Below, one piece after another: positions 1 to 10,163 of a stretch of 64,000 nt of DNA. The position numbers and the translations under genes were made by a program. Every line of letters begins with the position of its first letter. Position 1 is the stretch's first letter. The notes beneath the pieces were generated by a model. The model saw only the letters and a list, made by a program, of their open reading frames with translations. It ran no database searches and was not told the DNA's origin. This stretch comes from Helopsaltes ochotensis (Eukaryota > Chordata > Aves > Passeriformes > Locustellidae): positions 667,614 through 731,613 of the forward strand of contig VXBM01000218.1 of assembly GCA_013400155.1 (NCBI GenBank), read 5' to 3'.

Positions 1-3000
1 ATTTTTGGTTTAAATTATTTTAATAGTTGAAATCTGGTGCACTGCACTTTGTTCTTGGATTAATGTATTAGGGGAGGAGAGGAGCTCTGGCTAAATATCC
101 CTTAGCCCTACCTGGCATTCAGACAATTTTCTTTCTCCCTTCAGATATTTCTAGGCAATCTTTTGGTTTCCTACTTTACTTTCAAATTACCAGTTGTAAT
201 CAACTGTTTAAACACAGAGATTCAGACAAAGAAAGATAAGAAAAGCATAAAATCTAGTTGACATAACTTACTATTGCACTTACATTGTAAGCAGAATTAT
301 TGAAGTTGTTGTTTTGTATAAAAAGGCTCTCTAACCAAAGCATTCTCTTATATGAGCCTTTTTTAAGCAGTAACAGAAACCACCAGCCTGCAGTGTTACC
401 ATATATGCTGTCTCTTAGACTTGTTCCCCAGGATTCTACATTGCAATACATTTTTCTTTTTGGAGGTGTTTAATACAAATACCACCTTGTGCTTTTTGAG
501 GACAAACCATGTTTAACAAAAGAGCCTGGCTGATGCTTCCTTTGACTATGCACAGCTTTGGATTACTGGTCTCTTATATGACCATACCTTATTTTTTTTC
601 CTGGAAACATGATCATCTCTACAATAATTTTTATTTCTGTTGCAAGACCAAGCCTAAGGTGGCTGAACAAGTAAGTTTCGATTGTACTGATCTTGTAAAA
701 TGCTTCCTATGATAGAAAAAGTCCACACATTTTCTGTACATGGGTGCAAAGGTATTGTCCTTATGGAGGGAAAAGCTTCCGATTAATTTTTCAACAGCAT
801 AGACTTGGGGACATTTCTGCATGGTTGGCCAGCCAACCAGCCCGCTCCTTCTTCCTTGACTAGCCTGGAAAAAAAAGGGAAATTCCCTTGCATGAAGTGA
901 GGTAGTCAACTGATCCCCTGGCAAAAAACAGAGGACAAACATTTACCAGTGAATTTCCACTCCAGAATCGAGAATGAGAGTTTTCCACAGAATACACTAA
1001 GGAAATCTCAATGTATTACATCTATGCAGAACTGAAAACTGCTCCTAGTTTTTTGTATGAGTTCTGCAGTATATTCTGGCCTTTTTTTGCCTACATCAAT
1101 ATCAAAAGTAATCACAGAAAAGAGATGAGGTAGCTTAACAACTAGTAAACAACTCTAAAGTGTGTGGACGTACAGTCTTCTCTTTTAATTATGTCTGTTT
1201 TGTATTACTTTCCTCATTCTGTTTGCCAAATAATCTAAATAACTACAGTCTGAAGGAAACAGTAAATATCATCCACAAACTGACCAAAATAACTACGTAG
1301 ATTAAATTTACCTGGGAATAATTTGGAAATCAAAATGGAAGTATTTGAGATGAAAAGAAATATATAAATGCAGATTCTTGCAAACTTAAAAGAAACTCTC
1401 TTTGTTTCAATGATTCATTGTTACATAAACACCTAACGATGTTTTGGGACATGCAATGTTTTTTGTTAAATTAATTTTTTTTTCAATTAGACTGTTTGAT
1501 TCTTTTTTAGTCAAAGTACAAAATTTGTATTCAAATGTAAGCAAGAGGCATAGAGGAGTTTAGGGATCACTTTCAGGAGCCGCAGCTGTCTGTGGCTGCA
1601 AGGTGAAACCAGAGAGGAATTGCATAGGTTTTCATACTAGAAATGTAACAAAGCTGGGAGCTGTTGTGAGCACCATCTTATTATGCAAGTCCAGAATTCC
1701 TAAGCTATTTGCATGAGAAATTAGCATCATTTATATTTTGGAAAGCAAACCCATGTGTACTTAATCTCCTATCAGCTCCTGTTTCCTTCGTCAAGGCGAC
1801 TTGGCAAGCAAACCAGAGACAAATGGATTTCCACATGACCCACTTTATCTGGCAAGATATATAAATAGTCCACTCCAAAATTTTGGACAACCCATTTAAA
1901 CGCTTTGGAATGCACTTGTGGAAGAACACAAGGTCAGTGGAGGAATCAAGGCATCTTGCACGTGCTTCCTGAGCTGGGAGGCAGCACCGGCTCCGTGACC
2001 CCGTGTGTGTAGTCACTCCATTCCACATGACCGTGGCATCACCTCGCTGGCTGAAGTGCTCTTTATTGAGCATTGTGTGTGCTGCAGGTTGGTCACAATG
2101 TCCAGTCAGAGCACAGGGACTGGTTTGGATGGCAATGGCTGTGTGGGATCCAGGAATGGCAACATTCCCAACGGTGCTCTAGCAGGATTCGGCACTATGG
2201 GCAGAGAGGATGGATCCCTTCTGAACTCCCTTCTCGAGCTGCTCTGCTGACCACATCCTCTTCTTCAAAATCGACAGCTGTCATTGCAACATTCTTGTTA
2301 AAACCAGGCAAAATACCCTTTCCTCCAAGGAAAAAATCCTCTTTCCTTGTCTCTTCTTCCTCAGAGGCCTTGTACGCAAATACCAAAGACCTCTGTAGTG
2401 CAAATAATTGAGCTCAAAACACCTTTATCCTGCAGACTTCCCAAGGAACAGCACAGAAATAGCCTGAGGGAACAAAGTGAGGGGAGAGGGTGGTCATGTC
2501 CTGACAGAGGGTTACAGTCCTTCAATGTTTGGTTGATGGAACCAAAATGGCTGTTCGGTTCTTCCAAGCACAAGCCATATTTTAGGAGAATTTCAAACTG
2601 GGGCATGCTTAATGTTGTTTAAACTTTCAGGACAGAAGTGTAGCTCAAACAGTTGTTCTTGACAGAGGTCTTGGTGACTTTTATCCTTAAGTTCAGGAGA
2701 TTATGCCCTAGCCTAAGCTGGCTGAATGTAAAGATTTTTCTACATGGAGGAACTGACTAGTGTAATTATTTCAGCACTCTCTTCATAGACAGTTTTACAG
2801 TTGTAAGTATGCAGGTGTTGAGAGTCAGACCTAAATATTGGGCTCTTTATGAATTTCATTAGTCTTAATTGCTTCAGTTTACCCTAATACAGGGTATCTA
2901 AATTATGAAGTGTGGTGCACTGCTGGATATGCACAGAAATCCACAGGATTAATATTCTTGGATTTTCTAGCTGTTCACTAACTCAGAAAGACGGGCACAG

Positions 3001-4320
3001 CTCTGTGCAGCCCTCTCCTGAGATGGTAAGTGAAGGCTGTGGGACTGTGGGTAGATAACTCGAATGGCTGAGAGCAGAAAAGGAAATCCACTGCCATGAC
3101 TAGGAAAGGAGCAGTCCATGAGACATCATCTTATCATTTAGAAATTGTGCTTTGCTGTATTACGTTTTCTTCAATTCCACAATGCAATGAAAACATTTGA
3201 TGTGCAGTCTTGGGGCTTGTGACTAGGCTCAATAACTAAGTATGGTCTACAAGGCAAGCTTTATTGTTTATTATTCATCACTGTGACATTGACTATTCTT
3301 CCCTAGTGTATGTTTTATCGTTACACGACAGGGATGAAACCCCTCCACAAAACTGACAGACAAATACATGATGCTTATGCTGGGGTCCAGGCTGACACTG
3401 GTTTCAGTGTGTTTTAGAACACAAATGTAATGTTTTGAAATTTGACCTCAGGGACAATCTTGTGTGTCTGGACCAGATAACTTGTTTGGTTGGTGCCTCC
3501 ATGGAGACTGCTTAAGCCAAAACAGGCTTCCTTTGATTGGCCCTCAAGGCACGGGTTAATTAATGGCATTCAAATGAACCATTGGATCATGTCACAATGC
3601 CCTAATGCCAGTGGCATTTTTAGTTAGTTCTCACTCTACATGTCCTACATACTAAATCGTCTCCAGGGTTCTAAAGGAAACTGGAAAATTTCGCGGTCTT
3701 ATCTGGCACTTGGATAATCTCAAATGTTGAGATTCTTAAACAATGGCATTAGTGGTTTAAAGGAAAGAGTTGCAATGAAACCCAGCTTGAAATCTACAAA
3801 CTGAGTTCATGTTTACCAACCAAGTCACTTTTTTACTCTTCCTATCAGCCCCACTGAGAAAGCTGAAATGGTGGTGTGCAGAAATTCACGCAAGGATGAA
3901 TTTGGATGCTCAGATTCGTGTGCTTTGAATATTGCTAAAGGCTGGCATTCACCTCTTTTCTTATTTTAGATGCTTTTGAAAAGATATCTTCTTTGATGAT
4001 CTTTCTTTTAGTGCTTAATAATGCTTCATAATGTCATAATTATTGTGAAAAGATTTATGTTGAAATTGATGCACAGATTTTAACACCTCTGCACTTCCTC
4101 CTTTATTTTATTCCTGCTATTTTTTTGAATGCCCCTATTTGCCTATATACCACTGCTTTGTAATTTTTTAATACACTTATACCTAGATGAATGGCAGCAT
4201 CATCGGTCTCCTTTCATGCCAAGGCACACTAGGGGGACTGTTTCTCTGCAGTGGAAGAGTACTGGGGCTAAACAACACAGCAGCGATCCCATTCCAAAAC
4301 CTGCAGTTTAGTTATCTGAA
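1..4320. other. Upstream intergenic region, no supportable gene
   Basis: This is the sequence left of the GAB1 promoter. All open frames are short (about 120 codons or fewer), overlap on both strands and show no recognisable protein family. The two overlapping + frames around 2005-2411 have no plausible homology. I see no CR1 or LTR copy. One stretch near 3480-3620 is richer in transcription-factor-like motifs (TTAATTAA at 3556-3563, an inverted CCAAT box near 3536, and a 7+1+7 palindrome at 3604-3618) and could be a regulatory element. In other vertebrates the gene upstream of GAB1 is USP38, from memory, but no USP38 exon is visible here. Confidence 0.6.
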
Positions 4321-4443
4321 AAAAAAAAGTTGTTAAAAAATTATTATAATTATTTTTGTTAAAAGTTTACTATTATTATTCTTTATTCAATAGTTATTGT
4401 TTATTGATTGTACTTATTTAGTTGTTATCATTACTTATTTAAC
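4321..4443. repeat. AT-rich low-complexity DNA
   Basis: This is a run of A/T-only words (TTATT, ATTATT, TTGTTA) with very few G or C bases. It sits just upstream of the CpG island and marks the sharp change in composition from intergenic DNA to promoter. It has no clear unit length and no coding potential. Confidence 0.6.
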
Positions 4444-4699
4444 CCTTTTCTGACGGAGTGGAAGAGACAGAGAGCACCCACAGCAGAGACGGTGAACGAC
4501 TTGGATAATTTTAAAGGGTTTTTTCTTTTCCTTTTTTTCCCTTTTTATTTTTTGTTAAGGCAGTTTCAGACTTGCTAAGAGGAGTTTACTTTGGCCGCGC
4601 TATTTTTAATGCACTTTTAATAGCGATCTTTAGGTTGGGATTTGTTCGTTTGTTTGCTTGGGGTTTTGTTTGTTTATTTGTTTTCTCCGTGGGGACCGA

Positions 4700-4740
4700 G
4701 CCCGCCCCTCGCCCCCGTCCCCTCCGCTCCCGCCCGCGCC
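4700..4740. promoter_or_regulatory. Cluster of GC boxes / C-rich Sp-KLF-type sites
   Basis: This is a C-rich tract with CCCGCCCC and several related CGCCC and GTCCCC words, the reverse of GGGGCGG-type Sp/KLF boxes. It lies at the upstream edge of the CpG island, where such sites commonly sit in TATA-less promoters. The assignment rests on motif and position only. Confidence 0.5.
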
Positions 4741-4763
4741 GCCGCAGTTCCCACCGATCGCCG

Positions 4764-4781
4764 ACTACAGCTCCCAGGATC
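4764..4781 (+). promoter_or_regulatory. ZNF143/THAP11-type promoter motif
   Basis: The sequence ACTACAGCTCCCAGGATC matches the ACTACAnnTCCCAGnAT pattern bound by ZNF143 (SBS element) and by THAP11/HCFC1 near start sites of many CpG-island genes. The match is complete over the ACTACA and TCCCAG cores. It lies 875 bases upstream of the start codon in window coordinates, or less if the gap length is overestimated. It suggests that transcription starts close by, possibly just inside the gap. Confidence 0.55.
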
Positions 4782-4845
4782 CCTTTGGAAGCCGTCCCTC
4801 CCCGCCCGCCTCGCTGCCTCCGAGCCCTTGTTGTTTGAAAAGGCT

Positions 4846-5555
4846 NNNNNNNNNNNNNNNNNNNNNNNNNNNNNNNNNNNNNNNNNNNNNNNNNNNNNNN
4901 NNNNNNNNNNNNNNNNNNNNNNNNNNNNNNNNNNNNNNNNNNNNNNNNNNNNNNNNNNNNNNNNNNNNNNNNNNNNNNNNNNNNNNNNNNNNNNNNNNNN
5001 NNNNNNNNNNNNNNNNNNNNNNNNNNNNNNNNNNNNNNNNNNNNNNNNNNNNNNNNNNNNNNNNNNNNNNNNNNNNNNNNNNNNNNNNNNNNNNNNNNNN
5101 NNNNNNNNNNNNNNNNNNNNNNNNNNNNNNNNNNNNNNNNNNNNNNNNNNNNNNNNNNNNNNNNNNNNNNNNNNNNNNNNNNNNNNNNNNNNNNNNNNNN
5201 NNNNNNNNNNNNNNNNNNNNNNNNNNNNNNNNNNNNNNNNNNNNNNNNNNNNNNNNNNNNNNNNNNNNNNNNNNNNNNNNNNNNNNNNNNNNNNNNNNNN
5301 NNNNNNNNNNNNNNNNNNNNNNNNNNNNNNNNNNNNNNNNNNNNNNNNNNNNNNNNNNNNNNNNNNNNNNNNNNNNNNNNNNNNNNNNNNNNNNNNNNNN
5401 NNNNNNNNNNNNNNNNNNNNNNNNNNNNNNNNNNNNNNNNNNNNNNNNNNNNNNNNNNNNNNNNNNNNNNNNNNNNNNNNNNNNNNNNNNNNNNNNNNNN
5501 NNNNNNNNNNNNNNNNNNNNNNNNNNNNNNNNNNNNNNNNNNNNNNNNNNNNNNN
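4846..5555. other. Assembly gap (710 N) over promoter / 5' UTR
   Basis: There are 710 consecutive Ns, flanked on both sides by very G+C-rich DNA. This is a typical drop-out of GC-rich promoter sequence in short-read bird assemblies. The missing part probably contains the GAB1 transcription start and most of the 5' UTR. Open frames that appear to cross the gap are artefacts of treating N as open. The real gap size may differ. Confidence 0.95.
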
Positions 5556-5638
5556 CGCCGCTGCCGTGTCCGCTGCCTGAGGAAGAGAAGGAGCAGGAGG
5601 CGGAGGGAGCGCCCCGGCGGGCAGCGAGCGGCGCAGCC
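5556..5638 (+). other. GAB1: Visible 3' part of the GAB1 5' UTR
   Basis: These are the G+C-rich bases between the gap and the start codon. The reading frame of the start codon is open back to the gap, so the start is chosen by homology to the GAB family N-terminus ([12 protein letters not shown]) and not by an upstream stop. The context GCAGCC-ATG-A fits a moderate to good Kozak site. An upstream TGA at 5578-5580 is in another frame. Confidence 0.75.
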
Positions 5639-5710
5639 ATGAGCGGCGGGGAGGTGGTCTGCTCGGGCTGGCTCCGAAAGTCCCCGCCGGAGAAGAAGTT
5701 GAAACGCTAC
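5639..5710 (+). CDS. GAB1: GAB1 coding exon 1 (residues 1-24, start of PH domain)
   Basis: GAB1 is a scaffold protein that is tyrosine-phosphorylated downstream of receptor tyrosine kinases such as MET and EGFR, and recruits SHP2, PI3K and GRB2. This exon encodes 24 residues, [20 protein letters not shown] followed by LKRY, which is the first beta strand and loop of the PH domain. K14 and the basic loop 19-23 sit where PH domains contact inositol phosphates. The exon ends after a complete codon (phase 0) at a strong donor, GTGAGT at 5711. The matching acceptor is 55,650 bases away at 61360. The N-terminus as I remember it separates it from GAB2 (MSGGGDVVCTGWL). The start codon lies in the CpG island, and the promoter is largely lost in the gap. 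Confidence 0.97.
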
Positions 5711-5816
5711 GTGAGTGCCCTCTCCCACTCGCGGGCCGCGCTCCCCCTTACTCCCTCCCTTCCTCCCTGCCCCGCTTCTCTCCCGCCGGAGCTCCGCGCT
5801 CGCCTCCCGCTCCCGC

Positions 5817-5836
5817 CGGCCCGGCCCGGCCCGGCC
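5817..5836. repeat. Short GGCCC pentanucleotide repeat
   Basis: About four tandem CCGGC/GGCCC units lie within the CpG island just inside intron 1. It is G+C-only low-complexity DNA with no coding meaning. Confidence 0.6.
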
Positions 5837-5934
5837 TCCCCGCGCGGTCCCTCCCGGCCGGGCCCGGACGAGCCGCCCTCCCGGCCGCCTCCCCGTTCCA
5901 GCCGGGACTTCTGCATGGCACGTCCCGTGCCGCT

Positions 5935-6022
5935 TCCCCAGCCTTTATTTTCCCTTTTGTTTTATTCCTTTTCATTTTTCTTCTTTTCTCTTTCTTTTTT
6001 AATTTTTTTTTTCTGTTTAAAA
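5935..6022. repeat. Pyrimidine-rich (T/C) tract
   Basis: The stretch is dominated by T runs with interspersed C, on the + strand, splitting the CpG island. It is low-complexity intronic DNA. Confidence 0.6.
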
Positions 6023-6650
6023 AAGGGGCGCTGAGCGGTCAGATGTTTCAGCCCAGTTTTTATCGCCTTTCCGAGGGAGTCGGGAGAGGGAGGAGGCGGA
6101 GTTTTCCCCTCTTCCCTCTGGGTCCGGGCTCGGTGTATATGTATTTTTAAAGGTAAACACTTGCCGTCCCGGGGCTGGTGCCCGATCCCAGGGAGCGTGG
6201 AGGGTGTCCCGGTTCCGCGCCGCTCCCGGCGGGATCGCACCCGGGGTTGGTGGCCCGGAGACGGCGGGAGCCGGGGATGCCCCGGGAGCGCTCCCGCTGG
6301 GGCGGGGGGAGCTCTGCCCTTGCTCTCCGCACCGGGAAAAACGAGGAGAGAGTTGTGAGAGAAACCCCCGTGTGTGTTCCCGAAGTTGTTCCCGCTGTTG
6401 CTCGGCAGTGGCTGCGCTCGCAGGGGCTGCGGCGGAGCGGACACCGCGCTGCTGGCAGGAAAATGGAGCGCGTTTGCTGAGCGGGCAGATTCCGTGACAG
6501 GGCACAGCGGAGCTGCGGGGCCGCCGGGGAGGCTGTCAGGTCACGTAGGAGGGATGGGTGATGCCAGGAGTCATCGCTGCTGGCTGAGCCCTTTCCCATT
6601 GGCACCCGGCTTGTTTCGCGGGATCTGTGTAATTGGGACAAAATGCTGGG

Positions 6651-6720
6651 CCTTTTTTTTTCTCCTTTCTTTCTTCCCTTTTTTTTTTTCCCCAGTGTTT
6701 TTTTTTTTCCTTTTTTTTTT
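6651..6720. repeat. Long polypyrimidine tract at the CpG island edge
   Basis: About 70 bases are almost entirely T and C, with one interruption, CCCCAGTG near 6690. That interruption formally looks like a splice acceptor (polypyrimidine plus CAG). More T runs follow it instead of an exon, so I read it as low-complexity DNA. Confidence 0.6.
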
Positions 6721-6722
6721 AA

Positions 6723-9099
6723 GCGGCTCCAAGCTTCAGATTTATTTGAGAATCTGTGAATACAGATCTTAACGTGACCATGTTATTTTTGTCTGTTAGC
6801 GATTAGCAGTCTCTTCTCGAAGAACTGTTCTGGGCGGTTTTTTAAATGCCAGGAAATTTGTGAAATGAGATTCAATTTAAATTAAAAAACAATATTTGGG
6901 GTGGCCCATTCTCTGGTTCCCAGTGTCAAAATTCCTGTTTGTGGGAAGGAAAGAGAGCATCGTGATGGGTCATAGCAGAGTTCTGCTTCCCTGCTGGATT
7001 GGACATGGACTGTATTTTTGGCCGATTCTCCATGTCTGTGTGTGCATTCACAGGATGCTTCTTTACCAATGTGTAGGAATTAAGAGCAGTATTCATGTTT
7101 TTTAAAAACTTTTAATAAATTTTACTCTCAAATGCTAAATCCCGTGAAGGTTGCTGTCTGTAAATGGACAGACTTTGCCCTCCTAAATCAATCTCATAAA
7201 TCAGTCTCTAAATATGCCAACTTTTTTCTATGTAGCTGCCCCTTCAGTGTATTTATAGCTCCACTTCCGTACTGGAATTACACCAGAACCTTTAAGGGGA
7301 AAACCCTGACTACAGCACTGGTCAAGTGGTTCCCTGTCCTAAAGAGGTAATTCCTTAATTTTCACTTGGAAGGGGGATCTGCTTTTTGAGTAGGCAGAGT
7401 ATCAGGTTGATAATATGGCAAGCTAATAGCATGATTTGGTCGCTAACATGGCATCACCATGCATTGTAGGCCATAAGGTCATGAGTTTAAATCTTACACG
7501 TTGTTTTTGACTCTTTTCTGCTTGTGTAAAAGAAAGGTACCGCTCAGAGAAGGACTTAAAGTAAAATTCCTCCTGTTTGTCTGTAGTGCCTGATCTGTTG
7601 CAGGCTGAAGGCTGACGCTCCCTTCAAAGACCTAAAAGTGACCTTGACATTACGGTCGCCGTCTTCGAGCAAACAAAAAGTTGACGTACTTAAGACGATG
7701 AACTTTAGCTGAGTGCACTGGCTGGAGAGTTGGCTTGTGCTCCCTGTAATTCTACACTTAAGCAAAGGCACAGCAGAGAGCTGCCTTTTCCAAAGCCGTG
7801 TTTTATGGCGGTGGTGTTTCAAGGGGCTGCACCAGATGAAAAGATGGGAAAGTGATTTCGACAGGAAACTGCTTTTCTGGGGCGCACACTTTTCACATGT
7901 ATATATGGAAAATCGTAACTTCGCGCTCTATTAGGTTTTGCATGCAAGTGTTGGGGCAAACCCAGGTTACCATCTGGGAGTGGAGATAAAAAGTCTGAAA
8001 TTGCAGTCAAATATGGTTTCGTTCTTAGGAAGGGTGAAAAGGAGCACTTTGAAGCTAGCACACAGACATATGTTTCACAGGGACTTCAATTTTTAGTTTG
8101 AAACAGTTGGACGTGGTATTAAAGCTAGCTTATACTCATTTTGAGGCTAAAAAAAGTAAAAACACTCCAACCAACCCTGTCCTGCAGGTGGAATAATCAG
8201 ATTTCCTTGAGTGTATGCCTAAATGCCATGAATGTCTGTTTCCCCTCTTAGGAGTTCTGTTGTCATGCTTTGTTCATGTGGTTTTGGTATGGAATTAATG
8301 TTCTGCCAGCCATTGGCACCTGCTGTCAGTTCCCTGGAGCTGGTGTTCAGAACAGTTTGTTTGAGGAAATAGACTGGTCATTTCCAGCAGCAGATCTCTG
8401 AGGAAAGTACAGGTAACTTTTGGTGCTCTTTGGGGGTCCAAGATGTGGATTTAGCAGAGGAGAAGGAAAAGGGAGCTGGGGCTAAATCCTGCACACCTCT
8501 CCACAGCCTATGCTGTGGTTTCACAAGTACATGAAAGGACTTGTTTGTGCAGAGAGATGGAGGACTGCTAAATTTCACAGCTTCTGCTATCTTCTTGTAT
8601 GTTTCTTGTTTTTTGCCTTGTTCCGTTGCCTTCAGCTTTGCAAACATTTATGTGCTCACTTTAACTTGCTGTGATTTTTCTGTCCCGTTATTTTCAAAAA
8701 ATGTAATTCAAAAGCCCCTTTCTCCCCATCTGTCCTTTAAAATGCGATAGTAAACCTTGGCTTCGTGGTTTTCTGCTGCGTTGCAGTTCTGCTGTGCACG
8801 TGCCAGTTAAAATAGCTGATGCTTTGTGGTGGCAGCACAGAGGTTTTTTACTGCCATCATGCTAGGAAGCCACCAGATGTTTAAACACAGCTGTCCTTGG
8901 TAAAGCAAGGAGGAAAAGCTTGAGGGAATAGGAATAAGTCTTAAATTCTCTCCTACAATGACTATACTTTTGTCTGGGGTAGGCTAGGGCTCAGTAGGAC
9001 ACCTGGATATGCTTTAAATCAGAATCTTAGCTTTGATGGTTGGTTTATGGAACCAGTTTGTACAAAGTCTACTGGTGTCCTATAATAATTCCCAGTATT
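6723..9099. other. GAB1: Intron 1 segment without recognised genes
   Basis: This is unique-looking intronic DNA. Short open frames (90 codons or fewer) overlap on both strands and match nothing I recognise. A TGACCTTGA word at 7639-7647 is a full ERR/NR5A-type half-site. A weakly tRNA-B-box-like word near 7480 lacks the rest of a tRNA. Confidence 0.5.
7639..7647 (-). promoter_or_regulatory. ERR/NR5A-type nuclear receptor site
   Basis: TGACCTTGA on + is TCAAGGTCA on -, the extended half-site bound by ERR and NR5A orphan receptors. It lies about 1.1 kb past the CpG island. A single 9-mer occurs often by chance, so this is only a candidate. Confidence 0.25.
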
Positions 9100-9455
9100 C
9101 TGAGGGAATCTCATCAGTGCATATAAATATCTCCAAGTCTGGTGCCAAGAGATTGATGCCAGCCTCTTTTCAGTGGTCCTCAGTGACAGGATGAGGAGCA
9201 ATGGCCTTAAGCTAAAAACACAAGAAGTTTCTTAACTTCTTAACCTTAACACGAGGAAGAGCTTCTCTACACTGAGGGTGGCAGAGCACTGGAACAGGCT
9301 GCCCATGGAGGTCATGGAGTCTCCCTCTCTGGAGACATTCCAAACCCCACCAGGACATGTTCCTGTGTCACCTGCTCCAGGTGACCCTGCCTTGGCAGGG
9401 GCTGGACTGGATGAACTCCAGAGGTCCCTTCCAACTCCGACTGTTCTGTGATTCT
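9100..9455 (+). mobile_element. CR1 LINE, 3' end fragment
   Basis: This is a 5'-truncated copy of the bird CR1 non-LTR retrotransposon. Landmarks in order on + are the CTCATCAGTG block, CAGTGACAGGATGAGGAGCA, the AGAGCACTGGAACAGGCTGC block at about 9283-9302, CTCTGGAGACATTCCAAACC, the GGTCCCTTCCAACTC block near 9422-9437, and the terminal TGTGATTCT at 9447-9455, the usual CR1 end. The sequence has several small indels and no open reading frame across it. Only the last part of ORF2 and the 3' UTR are represented. The left edge is approximate. Confidence 0.9.
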
Positions 9456-10112
9456 AATATGTCCTACTTAGAAATACTTATCGGATAAGAGGCAAAACTC
9501 CATCAAAAAGACTCTGTGTAGACTAAACACTTTTTGGGATAAATTGGTTCAGATTTTTCTGTCTCTAATAGAAGACACTATTACTGTCTTCTTACACTTC
9601 ATAGGATGATTTTCATAAGTAAATTAAGAAACCTTAATTTTGATGTAAGTATGACTAAAAATTCTGTGGTTATTTGACTATTCCTATTGATAGTTCATTT
9701 AGTTATTTAAAAGAAAGGAGTTTAAAAGCGAGAAATTGACTTGATCTCTCTAGGATGTAAGGGGCACTGATACGATTTAGGCAAGGCTACAGATAGCATC
9801 CTCTTACTTTCTAATGTTTTCAGTTGTAGACAGTGACTAAAAAAGTGCCAGATTATTAAGCTAGTTATTGATGTTTAAACTAGAGGCTCAGACAGCGTAG
9901 GTACAGAAGGGGAATATTTTGCTGTGGTTTTGTTTGGCAATTGCTCTTTGGCACTAATCACATAGGTACATCTTCTGTCTTGAGTAATACTTTAAGATGC
10001 TAAGATATGTAATGGTGTTAAGAAATGTTATATTCAGCAGACTACTTGTAATTTGGTAAAAGCTGCAGTGCCTGACCAAGGCCCTTTTTCTGGAAGACAT
10101 CTGTTTCTGTCA

Positions 10113-10115
<3 letters not shown>

Positions 10116-10160
<45 letters not shown>
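10116..10160. repeat. Uninterrupted poly(T) of 45
   Basis: There are 45 consecutive T bases on +. On the minus strand it would look like a retrotransposed poly(A) tail, but the sequence to its right (the expected body) is not a recognised gene or element. No clear target duplication is seen. Confidence 0.9.

Positions 10161-10163
<3 letters not shown>

Larger units (their letters stand above)
4680..6550. promoter_or_regulatory. GAB1: CpG island covering the GAB1 promoter, exon 1 and start of intron 1
   Basis: G+C and CpG density rise abruptly after about 4680 and stay high on both sides of the 710-base gap. They fall back to intron levels after about 6550, with a short T-rich break near 5940-6030. 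The island contains GC-box sequences such as the CCCGCCCC core near 4701-4708, a ZNF143/THAP11-type motif at 4764, and coding exon 1. This is the usual setting of a broad, TATA-less housekeeping-type promoter, and no TATA box is visible in the readable part. The transcription start cannot be placed because it probably lies in or close to the gap. The boundaries are judged by eye. Confidence 0.8.

Noticed and set aside
2005..2411. Overlapping + frames of 81 and 112 codons upstream of GAB1
   Set aside because: No homology is recognised, and two frames use the same bases, so neither can be preferred.
4586..6034. Very long open frames of 291-458 codons crossing 4846-5555
   Set aside because: They consist mostly of N from the assembly gap. 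Only the GAB1 frame from 5639 to 5710 is supported by homology and a splice donor.
6651..6725. Polypyrimidine tract with CCCCAG as a splice acceptor for an alternative exon
   Set aside because: More T runs follow immediately and no donor or open exon is seen.
7400..7510. tRNA-like B-box word (GAGTTTAAATC) suggesting a tRNA or tRNA-derived SINE
   Set aside because: There is no matching acceptor or anticodon stem and no convincing A box at the right distance.
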